A DNA stretch of 64,000 bases from Niastella koreensis GR20-10 (lineage in GTDB: Bacteria > Bacteroidota > Bacteroidia > Chitinophagales > Chitinophagaceae): assembly GCF_000246855.1 (NCBI RefSeq), contig NC_016609.1:4910744-4974743 (forward strand), written 5' to 3'. Of this stretch, positions 1-7,711 are shown one piece after another (the stretch's first letter is position 1; every line of letters starts with the position of its first letter). The translations under genes were made by a program, and so were the position numbers. The notes beneath the pieces were generated by a model. The model saw nothing but the letters and a program-made list of their open reading frames with translations, was not told the origin of the DNA and made no database searches.

Positions 1-1000
1 TTGCTGAACAGGTTGCACCAACCCACGCGAGTCCAATCACTCCGGTATTTCCTGCATTGTCAGTTATATTCCTGGTAGTCCAGTAAGTTGCCATGTCATA
101 GGTAAAGCCAAAATGGCCCGCCTGTCCCCAGGCTGAAAAATCCGGCAACAAAACAGTAGCATCCTGACCGGTATACAGCGGTGTTAAGGCGTTATTGGCT
201 GCAGCAGTCGATATATACTGACCGGCAATCCTGAACTCGAGGTATTGACTGGGGGTAAACTGTGCATTGCTATATATGCCTACCATGGTGTTCAACACCC
301 CGATATTATGTTCCTGTACCCTGGCAGCGGTACCATAACGGATATACATAGAATCATCAGAAGCGATGGCTACCTCCGTCATTTTACAGGTGCCGGTGGC
401 CGTACCTTCCACGCGGGCGGTAGTATTGTTTGCAAGCTGCCTCGTTTGAAGTTCCGACACCCCGCAACTGAGGTCTGTACGCGGGTAAACATCTTTAACA
501 TCGTACACTACGTAAACATTGCCATTTGCCTGTTTATCGAAGTATTGCAGCGGTTCAATAAACCAGCTCTGGCTGCTTCCGTTCAGCATGCCATAAATAA
601 GATCGTTGGTAATCGTAAGGTATACGTTGCTGCTGCCCTGGTTAGTTAAAATCCCCTGGTAGGTCATACAGGCCGGTTTGGGAAACTCCTGGCGGCCCTG
701 GGGCGTTGCAACCACCAGTTTATAATTATTACTGAGAATATCATGCGCCTGCAGGTTCATCGGAAAAGAAACCAATCCCGGCAGGTTCAATTCCAACGGA
801 ATATTTCCCTGGCCGGCCTGTTTCATATACTGGTCCAGACCGGCGGTATTGATCTGGTACAACGCATACTTTTTGAAGATGTGTGAAAGCGAGGTAACAG
901 ATTGATTTGAAATGGCCTTTGCAGTGATTTTTTCCTGGGCGAGCATACGGATAGGCAAAAGCACAGCTGCTAATGCCACCAATTGTTTAAATCGGGTCAT
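1..1000 (-). CDS. Secreted reprolysin-like (M12-type) metalloprotease, N-terminal part
   Basis: The gene runs off the left edge of the window, so only the first 333 codons are visible and the C-terminus is missing. It starts with MTRFKQLVALAAVLLPIRML, a signal peptide with probable cleavage before AQEK. A pro-region of about 170 residues follows, then a segment beginning near residue 215 (CKMTEVAIASDDSMYIRYG) that reads like the start of a reprolysin/M12-type catalytic domain: a beta strand, an alpha helix with a YxxYG-type motif, then an N-x-x-x-x-I-Y segment. The zinc-binding HExxH motif would lie beyond the window edge and is not seen. Related Bacteroidota proteins are exported and usually end in a T9SS sorting domain or adhesion domains; that part is not visible here. 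The family call is by resemblance and moderately sure; the reading frame itself is clear. Confidence 0.65.
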   Translation of the reverse strand, partial: MTRFKQLVALAAVLLPIRMLAQEKITAKAISNQSVTSLSHIFKKYALYQINTAGLDQYMKQAGQGNIPLELNLPGLVSFPMNLQAHDILSNNYKLVVATPQGRQEFPKPACMTYQGILTNQGSSNVYLTITNDLIYGMLNGSSQSWFIEPLQYFDKQANGNVYVVYDVKDVYPRTDLSCGVSELQTRQLANNTTARVEGTATGTCKMTEVAIASDDSMYIRYGTAARVQEHNIGVLNTMVGIYSNAQFTPSQYLEFRIAGQYISTAAANNALTPLYTGQDATVLLPDFSAWGQAGHFGFTYDMATYWTTRNITDNAGNTGVIGLAWVGATCSA

Positions 1001-1149
1001 TTATATACGGGTTTTTAACAGTGCCTAAATGGCTGCACCAAGATAAAACTAAAAAAGGGAAAAAAATTTTCTCCCACCTGTCCAATTGGGTTTGAGCCGG
1101 TCATTATTACTGTATAAACGCACTAATAATAACTATAAAATCAAACTAA

Positions 1150-1623
1150 ATGAAACAGGTAGTAAATGTTTACGAAAAAGGACAACGCGCATTGAAAGCT
1201 TTAAACACCCTGGGTGCTTACAGTCACCGGTCACTGATTGAAAGACCACTGGCGAATTTAATTTTGTACCGGGTATCGCAGCTCAACGGTTGTGCATTCT
1301 GTCTTGATATGCACTCCAAGGACCTGTTGGCCGAAGGTGAAAACGTGCAACGGTTACTGGTGCTGAACGCCTGGAGAGAAACGCCTTTCTACAGCGACCG
1401 CGAACGCGCTGCACTGGCCTTTGCCGAAGCGCTTACCCAGATCAACAACGGCCATATTGATGATGCTGTTTATAATGAAGCCCTGCAACAATTCACCGAA
1501 GAAGAACTGATTGACCTTACCTTTTGCATTATCACTATCAACAGTTATAACCGGGTAAACATTGCCTTCCCTAACCCGGCTGTTGTGGGTACGTATAAGG
1601 TAGGGATGTTTGAAAATGCCTAA
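1150..1623 (+). CDS. Carboxymuconolactone decarboxylase / AhpD-like protein
   Basis: A 157-residue protein of the CMD/AhpD family. The signature is NGCAFCLDMHSKDL at about residues 48-61: a CxxC pair followed by a histidine, the redox-active site of AhpD-like alkylhydroperoxidases. This argues for peroxidase or disulfide chemistry rather than true carboxymuconolactone decarboxylation. It has no signal peptide and should be cytoplasmic. It lies about 100 bp upstream of a DGPF-domain gene and an ECF sigma factor in the same direction, so it is probably part of that transcription unit or regulon. Length and active site are normal for the family. Confidence 0.88.
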   Translation: MKQVVNVYEKGQRALKALNTLGAYSHRSLIERPLANLILYRVSQLNGCAFCLDMHSKDLLAEGENVQRLLVLNAWRETPFYSDRERAALAFAEALTQINNGHIDDAVYNEALQQFTEEELIDLTFCIITINSYNRVNIAFPNPAVVGTYKVGMFENA

Positions 1624-1628
1624 AACCG

Positions 1629-1648
1629 TTTCACGATTCACGATTCAG
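1629..1648. repeat. Stuttered word (CACGATT x2) after a stop codon
   Basis: Directly after the stop of the AhpD-like gene the word TCACGATTCACGATTCAG occurs. It is the inverse of the words near 32362-32390 and 42449-42480. Confidence 0.6.
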
Positions 1649-1721
1649 CATTGCCGGCTGCCAACTCCATTAATAATAAATACTAACTTCCCGTATTCTG
1701 CGGGATCAAAAAAAAAGCATT

Positions 1722-2060
1722 ATGAAAGAATTCATGTTAATCTTCCGTCAACCCAGTTACGACTTCAGCCAAGTATCACCTACTGAAATGCAGGCACTCG
1801 CTAAAAAGTGGCAGGACTGGGTAGGCGGTATTGCCGCACAGGGCAAATTAGGCACTACCGGTATGCGTTTGGAGACGGATGGTAAAGTATTGAGAAAAGG
1901 CGGCGTGATCACCGATGGCCCATTTGTTGAGATCAGGGAACGCCTGGGAAGCTTTTGCATCGTAAAGGCAGAAAGCCTGGATGAAGCAGTTACCCTGGCG
2001 CATGGTTGCCCGGCTTTGGATTACGATGGCAGCGTGGAAGTAAGAGCTATATTTCAGTAG
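1722..2060 (+). CDS. YCII-related DGPF-domain protein
   Basis: A 112-residue single-domain protein of the YCII/DGPF family. It begins with MKEFMLIFRQP and contains TDGPFVEIRERLGSF, which carries the DGPF signature with the conserved acidic residue after it. These are small ferredoxin-like-fold proteins of uncertain chemistry, proposed as enzymes or ligand binders. Genes of this family typically sit next to ECF42-type sigma factors, and here such a sigma gene begins 93 bp downstream on the same strand. Length is typical. The family call is secure and the biochemical role is not known. Confidence 0.9.
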   Translation: MKEFMLIFRQPSYDFSQVSPTEMQALAKKWQDWVGGIAAQGKLGTTGMRLETDGKVLRKGGVITDGPFVEIRERLGSFCIVKAESLDEAVTLAHGCPALDYDGSVEVRAIFQ

Positions 2061-2070
2061 AAAGCATAGG

Positions 2071-2136
2071 GTTTAAGGTTTAAAGTTTAAGGTGGCTCGC
2101 GAATGTTGAGCTACGGAGTTACTTTAAACCTTAAAC
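2071..2136. repeat. Inverted repeat of TTTAAGG words between DGPF gene and sigma gene
   Basis: Arms GTTTAAGGTTTAAAGT (2071-2086) and ACTTTAAACCTTAAAC (2121-2136) form a perfect 16-bp inverted repeat around a 34-base loop. It starts 10 bp after the DGPF stop. Each arm is built from near-copies of a 7-8 bp word, and it lacks the GC-rich stem plus T-tract of a standard terminator. Confidence 0.8.
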
Positions 2137-2153
2137 TTTAAACTTCGTATTTT

Positions 2154-3410
2154 ATGGGAAAAGAACAGGAATCATTAAAACAATTGTTCCAGCAGGAGTT
2201 TGCCAAAATGGTGGCGGTTATCAGTAATAAGTTCGGGCTGGAACATATTGAAATGGCCGAAGACATAGTAAGTGAAACCTTTCTGGCAGCATCGGAAACC
2301 TGGGGTATAAAAGGATTGCCACCCAATCCTGCGGCGTGGCTGTACGTGGTAGCCAAACAAAAAACGTTGTATCATTTCAGGCGGCACAAGATCTACGAAC
2401 AAAAAGTTATTCCTGAAATAAAAGCGCAACAACCCCTTCAGTCAGAACCCGAAGCCATCAACTTCTCCCAACAAAATATTAAAGACAGCCAGCTGCAAAT
2501 GCTGTTTGCCATTTGCAACCCGGCCATTGCCAGCGAAGCGCAAATTGGCCTGGCCCTGCGTATCCTTTGTGGTTTCGGCATCGATGAAATTGCCGAAGCC
2601 TTTTTAACCAATAAAGAAACCATCAACAAACGGTTGTTCCGCGCCAAAGAAAAACTGCGCAACGAAAACATTCAGTTGATCCCCATCGATAACACCCTGC
2701 CCGATACCGAACTGGAAAACCGGCTCGACAATGTGCTGCACATCATTTACCTGCTGTTTAACGAAGGTTATTACTCACAAACGGAGAACACCATACTGCG
2801 CAAGGATTTTTGTATAGAAGCGATGCGCCTGGGTATTATGCTCACCGAATACGAACGCACCAACAGCCCCAACACAAACGCCCTGCTGGCCCTGATGTGT
2901 TTTCATGCCAGCCGCTTCAATGCCCGGGTAGACCATGACGATGCGCAGGTATTGTATGAACAACAGAACACCGCCCTGTGGGATACCACCCTCATTAGCC
3001 AGGGCATTCATTTTTTAAACAATGCCGCCACGGGCAATCATGTCAGCTCCTACCACCTGGAAGCAGGCATTGCGTACTGGCATTGTATTAAAGAAGATAC
3101 CCCCGAAAAATGGGCCAGCATCCTGCTCTTATACGATCAGTTGTTACTGATCAACTACTCGCCCGGCGTAGCCCTTAACAGGATCTTTGCGTTATACAAG
3201 GCAAAAGGAAGAGAAGCGGCGTTTGCAGAATCAGCCAAACTGCCCACCAACAACAGCCATTTTTACTTTTTGTTAATGGGTGAACTGTATAATGGTGTAG
3301 ATAATCAACAAGCTTTAGCGTATTATGAACAGGCGCTGGCGCTGGCCAAAACGCAACAGGAAAAACAAGGCATTCAATCAACGATCGATACCCTTTCGGG
3401 GAAAAAATAA
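2154..3410 (+). CDS. ECF42-like RNA polymerase sigma factor with long C-terminal helical extension
   Basis: A 418-residue protein. Residues 1-180 hold sigma-70 region 2 (core-binding helix around EHIEMAEDIVSETFLAASETWG, then PPNPAAWLYVVAKQK) and region 4 (GFGIDEIAEAFLTNKETINKRLFRAKEKLR). The remaining 230 residues are a helical, TPR-like extension (DUF6596 type, RLDNVLHIIYLLFNEGYY). This architecture and the adjacent DGPF gene are the hallmarks of the ECF42 group, which has no classical anti-sigma factor; control is thought to run through the extension. It presumably transcribes its own cluster (AhpD-like, DGPF). The ATG at 2154 follows the inverted repeat directly. The inducing signal cannot be read from the sequence. 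Confidence 0.9.
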   Translation: MGKEQESLKQLFQQEFAKMVAVISNKFGLEHIEMAEDIVSETFLAASETWGIKGLPPNPAAWLYVVAKQKTLYHFRRHKIYEQKVIPEIKAQQPLQSEPEAINFSQQNIKDSQLQMLFAICNPAIASEAQIGLALRILCGFGIDEIAEAFLTNKETINKRLFRAKEKLRNENIQLIPIDNTLPDTELENRLDNVLHIIYLLFNEGYYSQTENTILRKDFCIEAMRLGIMLTEYERTNSPNTNALLALMCFHASRFNARVDHDDAQVLYEQQNTALWDTTLISQGIHFLNNAATGNHVSSYHLEAGIAYWHCIKEDTPEKWASILLLYDQLLLINYSPGVALNRIFALYKAKGREAAFAESAKLPTNNSHFYFLLMGELYNGVDNQQALAYYEQALALAKTQQEKQGIQSTIDTLSGKK

Positions 3411-3478
3411 CTGCATAATTTCCCTTGCGGGTGCTTAATTTCGCAGTCCATTAAGAGCGCCTAAAACCTCAATACCTG

Positions 3479-4378
3479 ATGAAATTACACGTCCTGGTTC
3501 TGTGCCCTGTTATTGTAGCAGTATTGTCTGGTTCCATGCTTGCACCCAAACAGGCAGCCACCTCCCCTGCCGCATTGTATAAAGATTCCGTTCTACATAC
3601 GGCTTTGTTTTCCCCTGATGATGTGGACAGAATAAAACAATTCTTTCTTGCCAATACGGCCCTGCCCGAGCAACCTAAAGATTCCAACTGGCGCCCGGGT
3701 TACAGGCACAAATGCATCAATACCGTACGGGCGGGTTTAGATTACCTCATCTTTGGCGAATCATCCATCCCTGATAGTTTATACAGCCGCCATTCCGTTT
3801 TAAATGGCCACGATAACGACATTACTGCATTGGCGAAAAAATTACAGGAAGGCCATTTCATCCGCAGTTACGATACGGTTCGCTTTTTATCATTGCGCAA
3901 AGATGAATGGGTGCCCATTACCAAGGCCGACCCCGTATCGCGGGGTTTACCACCCATGGCGTTGGAGAAAAGTTTATGGAATACCTTACTTAGAAGGGTT
4001 GGGAAAGAAAGAGGCTTTAGTGTATTCCTGCTTTCGGTATGCGATGGCTATCACGCCGCCCTGCTTACCCTCGATCATCGCAATCCTGCCGACATAAAAG
4101 CTTACTGGGCCGATCAAACCCATCGCCATCCCCTGCGCTTTTTTGCAAATAATAAACTGGAAGAAGTGCCTGGCAAATATGGCTGGGAAGTAATGCAGGC
4201 AAACGGACCGGCCCTGCATTCGGCAGGTTTGGCCCGGGGACTGGATGAATACATGTTGTTAGCCAACCGGCAGTTCTGGTGCGATTGCGGCCGTCCCAAT
4301 CAAAAACCGGGAGATTGTTGTTCAGGAAATTGCTTTCCGTTTATACAGATATGGAGAATACAAAAAGTTCAAAGTTGA
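3479..4378 (+). CDS. Unknown exported protein with possible papain-like Cys/His pair
   Basis: A 299-residue protein that I do not recognise. It begins with a signal-peptide-like stretch (MKLHVLVLCPVIVAVLSGSM) and probably goes to the periplasm or surface. The middle has a cysteine at the head of a helix (KCINTVRAGLDYL, about residue 80) and a later histidine in a hydrophobic strand (DGYHAALLTLDH, about residue 190) followed by AYWADQT. That order resembles papain-fold hydrolases or transglutaminases, but the resemblance is weak. A Cys-rich tail (CDCGRPNQKPGDCCSGNC) may form disulfides. The last codons (KVQS, then TGA) are read out of a tandem word repeat that continues downstream, so the natural C-terminus may have been altered by that repeat. 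Confidence 0.7.
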   Translation: MKLHVLVLCPVIVAVLSGSMLAPKQAATSPAALYKDSVLHTALFSPDDVDRIKQFFLANTALPEQPKDSNWRPGYRHKCINTVRAGLDYLIFGESSIPDSLYSRHSVLNGHDNDITALAKKLQEGHFIRSYDTVRFLSLRKDEWVPITKADPVSRGLPPMALEKSLWNTLLRRVGKERGFSVFLLSVCDGYHAALLTLDHRNPADIKAYWADQTHRHPLRFFANNKLEEVPGKYGWEVMQANGPALHSAGLARGLDEYMLLANRQFWCDCGRPNQKPGDCCSGNCFPFIQIWRIQKVQS

Positions 4379-4394
4379 ATGTTCAAAGTTGAAT
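4367..4394. repeat. Tandem 14-bp word GTTCAAAGTTGAAT x2 overlapping a stop codon
   Basis: Two exact tandem copies (4367-4380, 4381-4394). The TGA stop of the upstream plus-strand gene (4376-4378) lies inside the first copy, and the minus-strand DUF488 gene ends 12 bp beyond the second. The same word recurs near 41188 and 49146. Confidence 0.85.
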
Positions 4395-4405
4395 GTTTTA
4401 ACTGC

Positions 4406-4747
4406 TTAAGTTAAAAGATCAGCCAGAATGTGTGCATGATTTTGCTCCTCATCTTTAGCAGCATACAAAAACGTTACCTGCTTATGTTCTTTCAGTAAAG
4501 TTTTCAAATCTTTCAATGCGGGATTCTCTTTTAATTCGGCGAGGTATTTCTTTTTAAACTCAGCAAAACTTCCTTCACCGGCATGAAACCATTTACGCAG
4601 ATCAGTAGAGGGCGCCACTTCTTTTAACCAGGTATCTATTGCTGCTTTTTCTTTCTTAATACCCCGTGGCCATAGCCGGTCAACCAGGATACGATACCCA
4701 TCTTTGGGGGCTACGGGCTCGTAGATCCTTTTTACAGTGATGCTCAT
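4406..4747 (-). CDS. DUF488 family protein (YeaO-like)
   Basis: A 113-residue DUF488 protein. Diagnostic stretches are VKRIYEP near the N-terminus, ILVDRLWPRGIKKEKA at about residues 21-36, and WFHAGEGSFAEFKKKYLAEL. The family is small, cytoplasmic and of unknown function, with conserved Arg/Trp residues suggesting nucleotide or phosphate binding. It is a single gene, convergent with the unknown exported protein and preceded on its own strand by the AraC regulator. Length is normal. Confidence 0.9.
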   Translation of the reverse strand: MSITVKRIYEPVAPKDGYRILVDRLWPRGIKKEKAAIDTWLKEVAPSTDLRKWFHAGEGSFAEFKKKYLAELKENPALKDLKTLLKEHKQVTFLYAAKDEEQNHAHILADLLT

Positions 4748-4804
4748 AGTATATAGTTTGTTACGTTTATTGAATATACTATGTTTTTGGGAAAGGCACT
4801 AGGC

Positions 4805-4878
4805 AGTGGAAAGGGCAAAAGGCAAAGGCTCCTTCGCGGCAACTCGGAACTCGGAACTCGGAACCTGGAACTGTGAAC
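4805..4878. repeat. Stuttered words GGCAAAAGG and GGAACTC abutting a stop codon
   Basis: Two word families are juxtaposed: AAGGGCAAAAGGCAAAGG (about 4812-4829), then CGGAACT repeated with drift (4841-4878). The latter runs into the minus-strand stop of the AraC gene at 4878-4880. Confidence 0.75.
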
Positions 4879-5882
4879 TAAATACTTTTCAACTTCCCCG
4901 GCGGTATCCCAAACTTTTTCCTAAACGCACTATTGAAGTGTTGTACTGAAGAATAACCGAGCCTGTCGGCTACATCTTTGATGGCCACATTGCGGATGAG
5001 CAGGTCGCGCGCCTGGGTTAATTTATAATCGGCCAGGTAACCAAATACGGTATTGTTATAAAGGGCTTTGAAACCTTGTTTCAATTTAAATTCATTGATG
5101 CCGGCAACACGTGCCAGTTCTGTTAAGGAAGGTGGTTGTGCGGCATGTTGCAACAGGTAGTCTTTGGCAAAATGAATGCTCTCGGTATCGTGTCCGGGTT
5201 TAACTATCAGCGAAGGTGTTTGGGTAGCACGCGCCGCATCTTCATACATCTGTGCCTGTAAGGTCAACAACTCAATACATTTCGATTGCAGGAATAACAG
5301 CTTCAACCCGCCGGTCACCTTCACATTCATAATGTCATGCAGACATTGGTGCATGGCAAATGAAATAGGCATGTTCTCACGGCTCAGTTCGTGTTCGTTT
5401 CCTTGGGCTACTTTTTCGGCAAACTCTATTAATGAGGGACTGCTGTCTTTTGCCAGCTCCAGGAAAAAGCGGGTAGTAAAATGTACCTCCACAAACTTAT
5501 ACCGGTCAAGCTTACCACCGTATTGACCGGTACCGGCAAAAACCGGCGTGTAATGCATGTTATGCTCGTTGGCCTTGAATCGATGTTCTTTTCCAGACAG
5601 CAGGTTCTTCATGCTGCCATCGCCCTGTAAGGTAAAATGCATTTCAACCAGGTCAATTTCGCCGGTTATTTCCCAGTTCAATCGTTTGCTTTCATACAGC
5701 ATCATATCGCCATACACAATATAAATGCCTGAGAAAGCCATCTGCACCATCTCCGCATCGCCAAATGGAAAGCTGAAGATCTCTCTTCGTTCTGTAACCA
5801 ACGGTTGTTCAACTATTTTACTGGAAAACACATCACCCACCTTATACTGGCGACCATTTTCATCATACACATTGACACCCAT
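4878..5882 (-). CDS. AraC-family transcriptional regulator (PchR-like)
   Basis: A 334-residue regulator. The C-terminal ~100 residues contain two helix-turn-helix motifs: LTELARVAGINEFKLKQGFK and KDVADRLGYSSVQHFNSAFR, followed by the family ending KKFGIPPGKLKS. The N-terminal 220 residues form a ligand-sensing region unlike the arabinose cupin and similar in layout to PchR-type regulators that sense siderophores. It is divergent from a siderophore-interacting-protein-like gene across a 108-bp spacer, so it probably controls that gene and perhaps itself. The ligand is inferred from context only. Confidence 0.88.
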   Translation of the reverse strand: MGVNVYDENGRQYKVGDVFSSKIVEQPLVTERREIFSFPFGDAEMVQMAFSGIYIVYGDMMLYESKRLNWEITGEIDLVEMHFTLQGDGSMKNLLSGKEHRFKANEHNMHYTPVFAGTGQYGGKLDRYKFVEVHFTTRFFLELAKDSSPSLIEFAEKVAQGNEHELSRENMPISFAMHQCLHDIMNVKVTGGLKLLFLQSKCIELLTLQAQMYEDAARATQTPSLIVKPGHDTESIHFAKDYLLQHAAQPPSLTELARVAGINEFKLKQGFKALYNNTVFGYLADYKLTQARDLLIRNVAIKDVADRLGYSSVQHFNSAFRKKFGIPPGKLKSI

Positions 5883-5990
5883 AAAATCCGTTTGATGTAA
5901 ATATTTATCCGTATTGTATAAAAACGCGTTGTTAACGGCTTTTTAATTTTGTAAAGGTAAATTATCTGTTTCGTAAACAAAACACATAGC

Positions 5991-6467
5991 ATGTTTCACT
6001 TATCTAATTACCAGGCCAACGAACCTATCGACGAAGCCATGAACGTCGAACAGCCTGCTGCCGGTGACCATGAGCTGTCACATATGATACAGGCAAAACA
6101 GTTATACAATTATAAAACCACACATCATTTCTTTGTAGGTGATGAATCAACTGTTGAATTATTCAATGCATTAAAAGAGATCGCTTTAAAAAACGATCAA
6201 GAATACTTCGGCATTTTGGAATTGCATCCGGAATATGAAGCGGTGCTGAGTATGCTAAAACTGTTGATCGATAGTGTACCCGAATTACCGGAATCACCCG
6301 GGTACAATGCCATTCAATGGATGGAAGATATGCACCCCAATTGCTGGATGGCCTGGAAAAGAGCCACTTTTTATTTATCAGGTGGCACAACATTGATTTC
6401 CCGGTTCCAACAATACCTGGTACAACGAAATGTAACCAGTGAACAAATTCGTATTATAAATTATTAA
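5991..6467 (+). CDS. Shortened siderophore-interacting-protein-like oxidoreductase domain
   Basis: A 158-residue protein. From residue 45 it resembles the C-terminal NAD(P)H-binding half of siderophore-interacting proteins (ferric-siderophore reductases): HHFFVGDESTVELF corresponds to the GDET-type motif, then the ILELHPEYEAVL strand, and a final FQQYLVQRNVTSEQIRIINY similar to the family's closing helix and strand. The usual N-terminal FAD-binding barrel of about 100-120 residues is absent; only about 40 unrelated residues precede the domain. It could be a half-enzyme needing a partner, a repurposed domain, or a decayed gene, although the frame is intact. The divergent AraC gene supports a link to iron uptake. 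Confidence 0.6.
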   Translation: MFHLSNYQANEPIDEAMNVEQPAAGDHELSHMIQAKQLYNYKTTHHFFVGDESTVELFNALKEIALKNDQEYFGILELHPEYEAVLSMLKLLIDSVPELPESPGYNAIQWMEDMHPNCWMAWKRATFYLSGGTTLISRFQQYLVQRNVTSEQIRIINY

Positions 6468-6557
6468 CAAGAACGGAAATAACACAGTGTATTCTGCAGT
6501 AAATACCATGCTGCACTAACCGAATACAGGGTCTATTCTAATATGTAACTAATCTCC

Positions 6558-6669
6558 GGAGGAGGAAATGTCAGCAATACGTTAAAATCGCGTATGTATA
6601 CTATTGTGACCTATCAGGATAAGCGCTAACTTCATCGCGCACAATAATCACATTTTATCCTGACCTCCT
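6558..6669 (+). promoter_or_regulatory. Possible structured leader with mini-ORF and anti-Shine-Dalgarno block
   Basis: This leader precedes the gene at 6670. GGAGGAGG (6558-6565) is followed by ATG at 6568 and a five-codon ORF MSAIR ending at 6585. The inverted repeat TCAGGATAA (6614-6622) / TTATCCTGA (6655-6663) then leads directly to CCTCCT (6664-6669) just before the ATG at 6670. CCTCCT is complementary to the upstream AGGAGG, so the two could pair and change access to the start. A strong Shine-Dalgarno is unusual in this phylum. Function is inferred. Confidence 0.4.
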
Positions 6670-6969
6670 ATGAGCACCTCAACACTAACCGAAGACCGTT
6701 CGCAAAAACGGGTTCAACGAATCACCGTGTATCCCAATCTGGTTACACAAAAGAAGTTCTGGTTGCAGTTGTACAACGTAGAACAATGTGTTTTCACCGT
6801 TCAGCTGTATTCCCTTGCCGGACAGCAGGTATTTAAACACTTTTTGTACCACGCAGACTTCTATTCAAACCACACTATTTTGTTGCCGAACCACCTCCCC
6901 AGAGGTATATACAAAGTAGCTGTGCGTTATGGCGACAATCACTACGTTCAGCCGATTGTCATTGACTAA
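6670..6969 (+). CDS. Stand-alone T9SS sorting-domain-like protein
   Basis: A 99-residue protein. Residues 15-99 resemble a type IX secretion C-terminal sorting domain: ITVYPNLVTQKKFWLQLYN corresponds to the VYPNP...F.l.l opening, VQLYSLAGQQVFKH to the G-Q-x-V strand, and LPRGIYKVAVRYGDNHYVQP to the G-x-Y-x-v closing part. The normal cargo domain and a signal peptide are both missing; the first 14 residues are polar. It cannot be an ordinary exported T9SS substrate. It may be a cytoplasmic sheet protein derived from such a domain, or a remnant. The upstream leader is unusually structured. Confidence 0.55.
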   Translation: MSTSTLTEDRSQKRVQRITVYPNLVTQKKFWLQLYNVEQCVFTVQLYSLAGQQVFKHFLYHADFYSNHTILLPNHLPRGIYKVAVRYGDNHYVQPIVID

Positions 6970-7080
6970 AACGCAAAACGCCGAAAGCTCAACGCCGAAT
7001 GCAGGCTTCCGGTAATTTGAATTTCGCGCCACTTGTTTCGCTCCTTTTGCCCTTTGCCCCCTTTGCCCTTTAAGCACAAA
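6970..7080. repeat. Stuttered words ACGCCGAA and GCCCTTTGCC after the stop
   Basis: Immediately after the stop, ACGCCGAAAGCTCAACGCCG repeats an ACGCCGAA word. From about 7039, TTGCCCTTTGCCCCCTTTGC repeats a TTTGCCC word also seen at 18640-18664. Confidence 0.6.
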
Positions 7081-7182
7081 CATCTATTAGACAGCCCATG
7101 CATGTATTAGTTTTGCACATCCACCCTGTGGGATAGCAATACCTGGGATTGCCATGCGTTTAAGTTTATAAAATCCTTAACC

Positions 7183-7629
7183 ATGGCAATGTATCCTGAC
7201 CTGAAGATATTTATCGTAGATGATGATATATTCTGCCTCAGTCTGTATGAGCAATTCCTGCGTAACCTCGGTTACACCAACATTACTTCTTTTACTGCCG
7301 GCGATGACTGCCTGCAACAGATAAAGGAGCAGCCTGCCCTTATTTTCATGGATTACAACATGGAAGGCATGAACGGCATTGAGGTATTGAAAAAGATCAA
7401 AGCTTTTGACTCGCACATAATGGTTTATATAATTTCCGGACAGGAGATCAGCCTGGTAGCCAAAGAGGCCCTGCAATATGGCGCCCTTGACTATGTGGTT
7501 AAATCTTCCCTGAGCCCCGAAAAAATGACTGCCATTATGAAACGGGTTGAAGAGTACTACAATCCCCGCCGCCCTAAAGAGGGCAAGAAGTCGTTTTTTG
7601 ACAAAGTGAAATCGGGATTGGGGATCTAG
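7183..7629 (+). CDS. Single-domain response regulator (CheY-like receiver)
   Basis: A 148-residue protein made of one receiver domain and a short basic tail. Visible landmarks are the acidic pocket FIVDDD (about residues 10-15), the phosphoacceptor aspartate in LIFMDYNMEGMNG (about residue 57), the switch serine in VYIISGQE, and the conserved lysine in YVVKSSL (about residue 107). There is no DNA-binding output domain, so it acts by protein-protein contact or as a phosphorelay intermediate. No histidine kinase lies nearby, so it is an orphan. A good terminator follows. Confidence 0.93.
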   Translation: MAMYPDLKIFIVDDDIFCLSLYEQFLRNLGYTNITSFTAGDDCLQQIKEQPALIFMDYNMEGMNGIEVLKKIKAFDSHIMVYIISGQEISLVAKEALQYGALDYVVKSSLSPEKMTAIMKRVEEYYNPRRPKEGKKSFFDKVKSGLGI

Positions 7630-7665
7630 CAATTCGTTTACTAACCAACATTTATATGCTGTTTG

Positions 7666-7706
7666 AAATAGGTGGCTCTGAGTAAGGGTCGCCTATTTAT
7701 TTTTGC
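7666..7706 (+). terminator. Rho-independent terminator of the response regulator
   Basis: An 11-bp stem (AAATAGGTGGC at 7666-7676 pairing with GTCGCCTATTT, including G-U pairs), an 11-base loop and a trailing T-rich run, 37 bp after the stop. Confidence 0.8.
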
Positions 7707-7711
7707 AGGCA

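Noticed and set aside
245-649. 134-codon plus-strand open frame near the left edge.
   Set aside because: It overlaps the metalloprotease gene on the other strand, which has a signal peptide and protein-like sequence.
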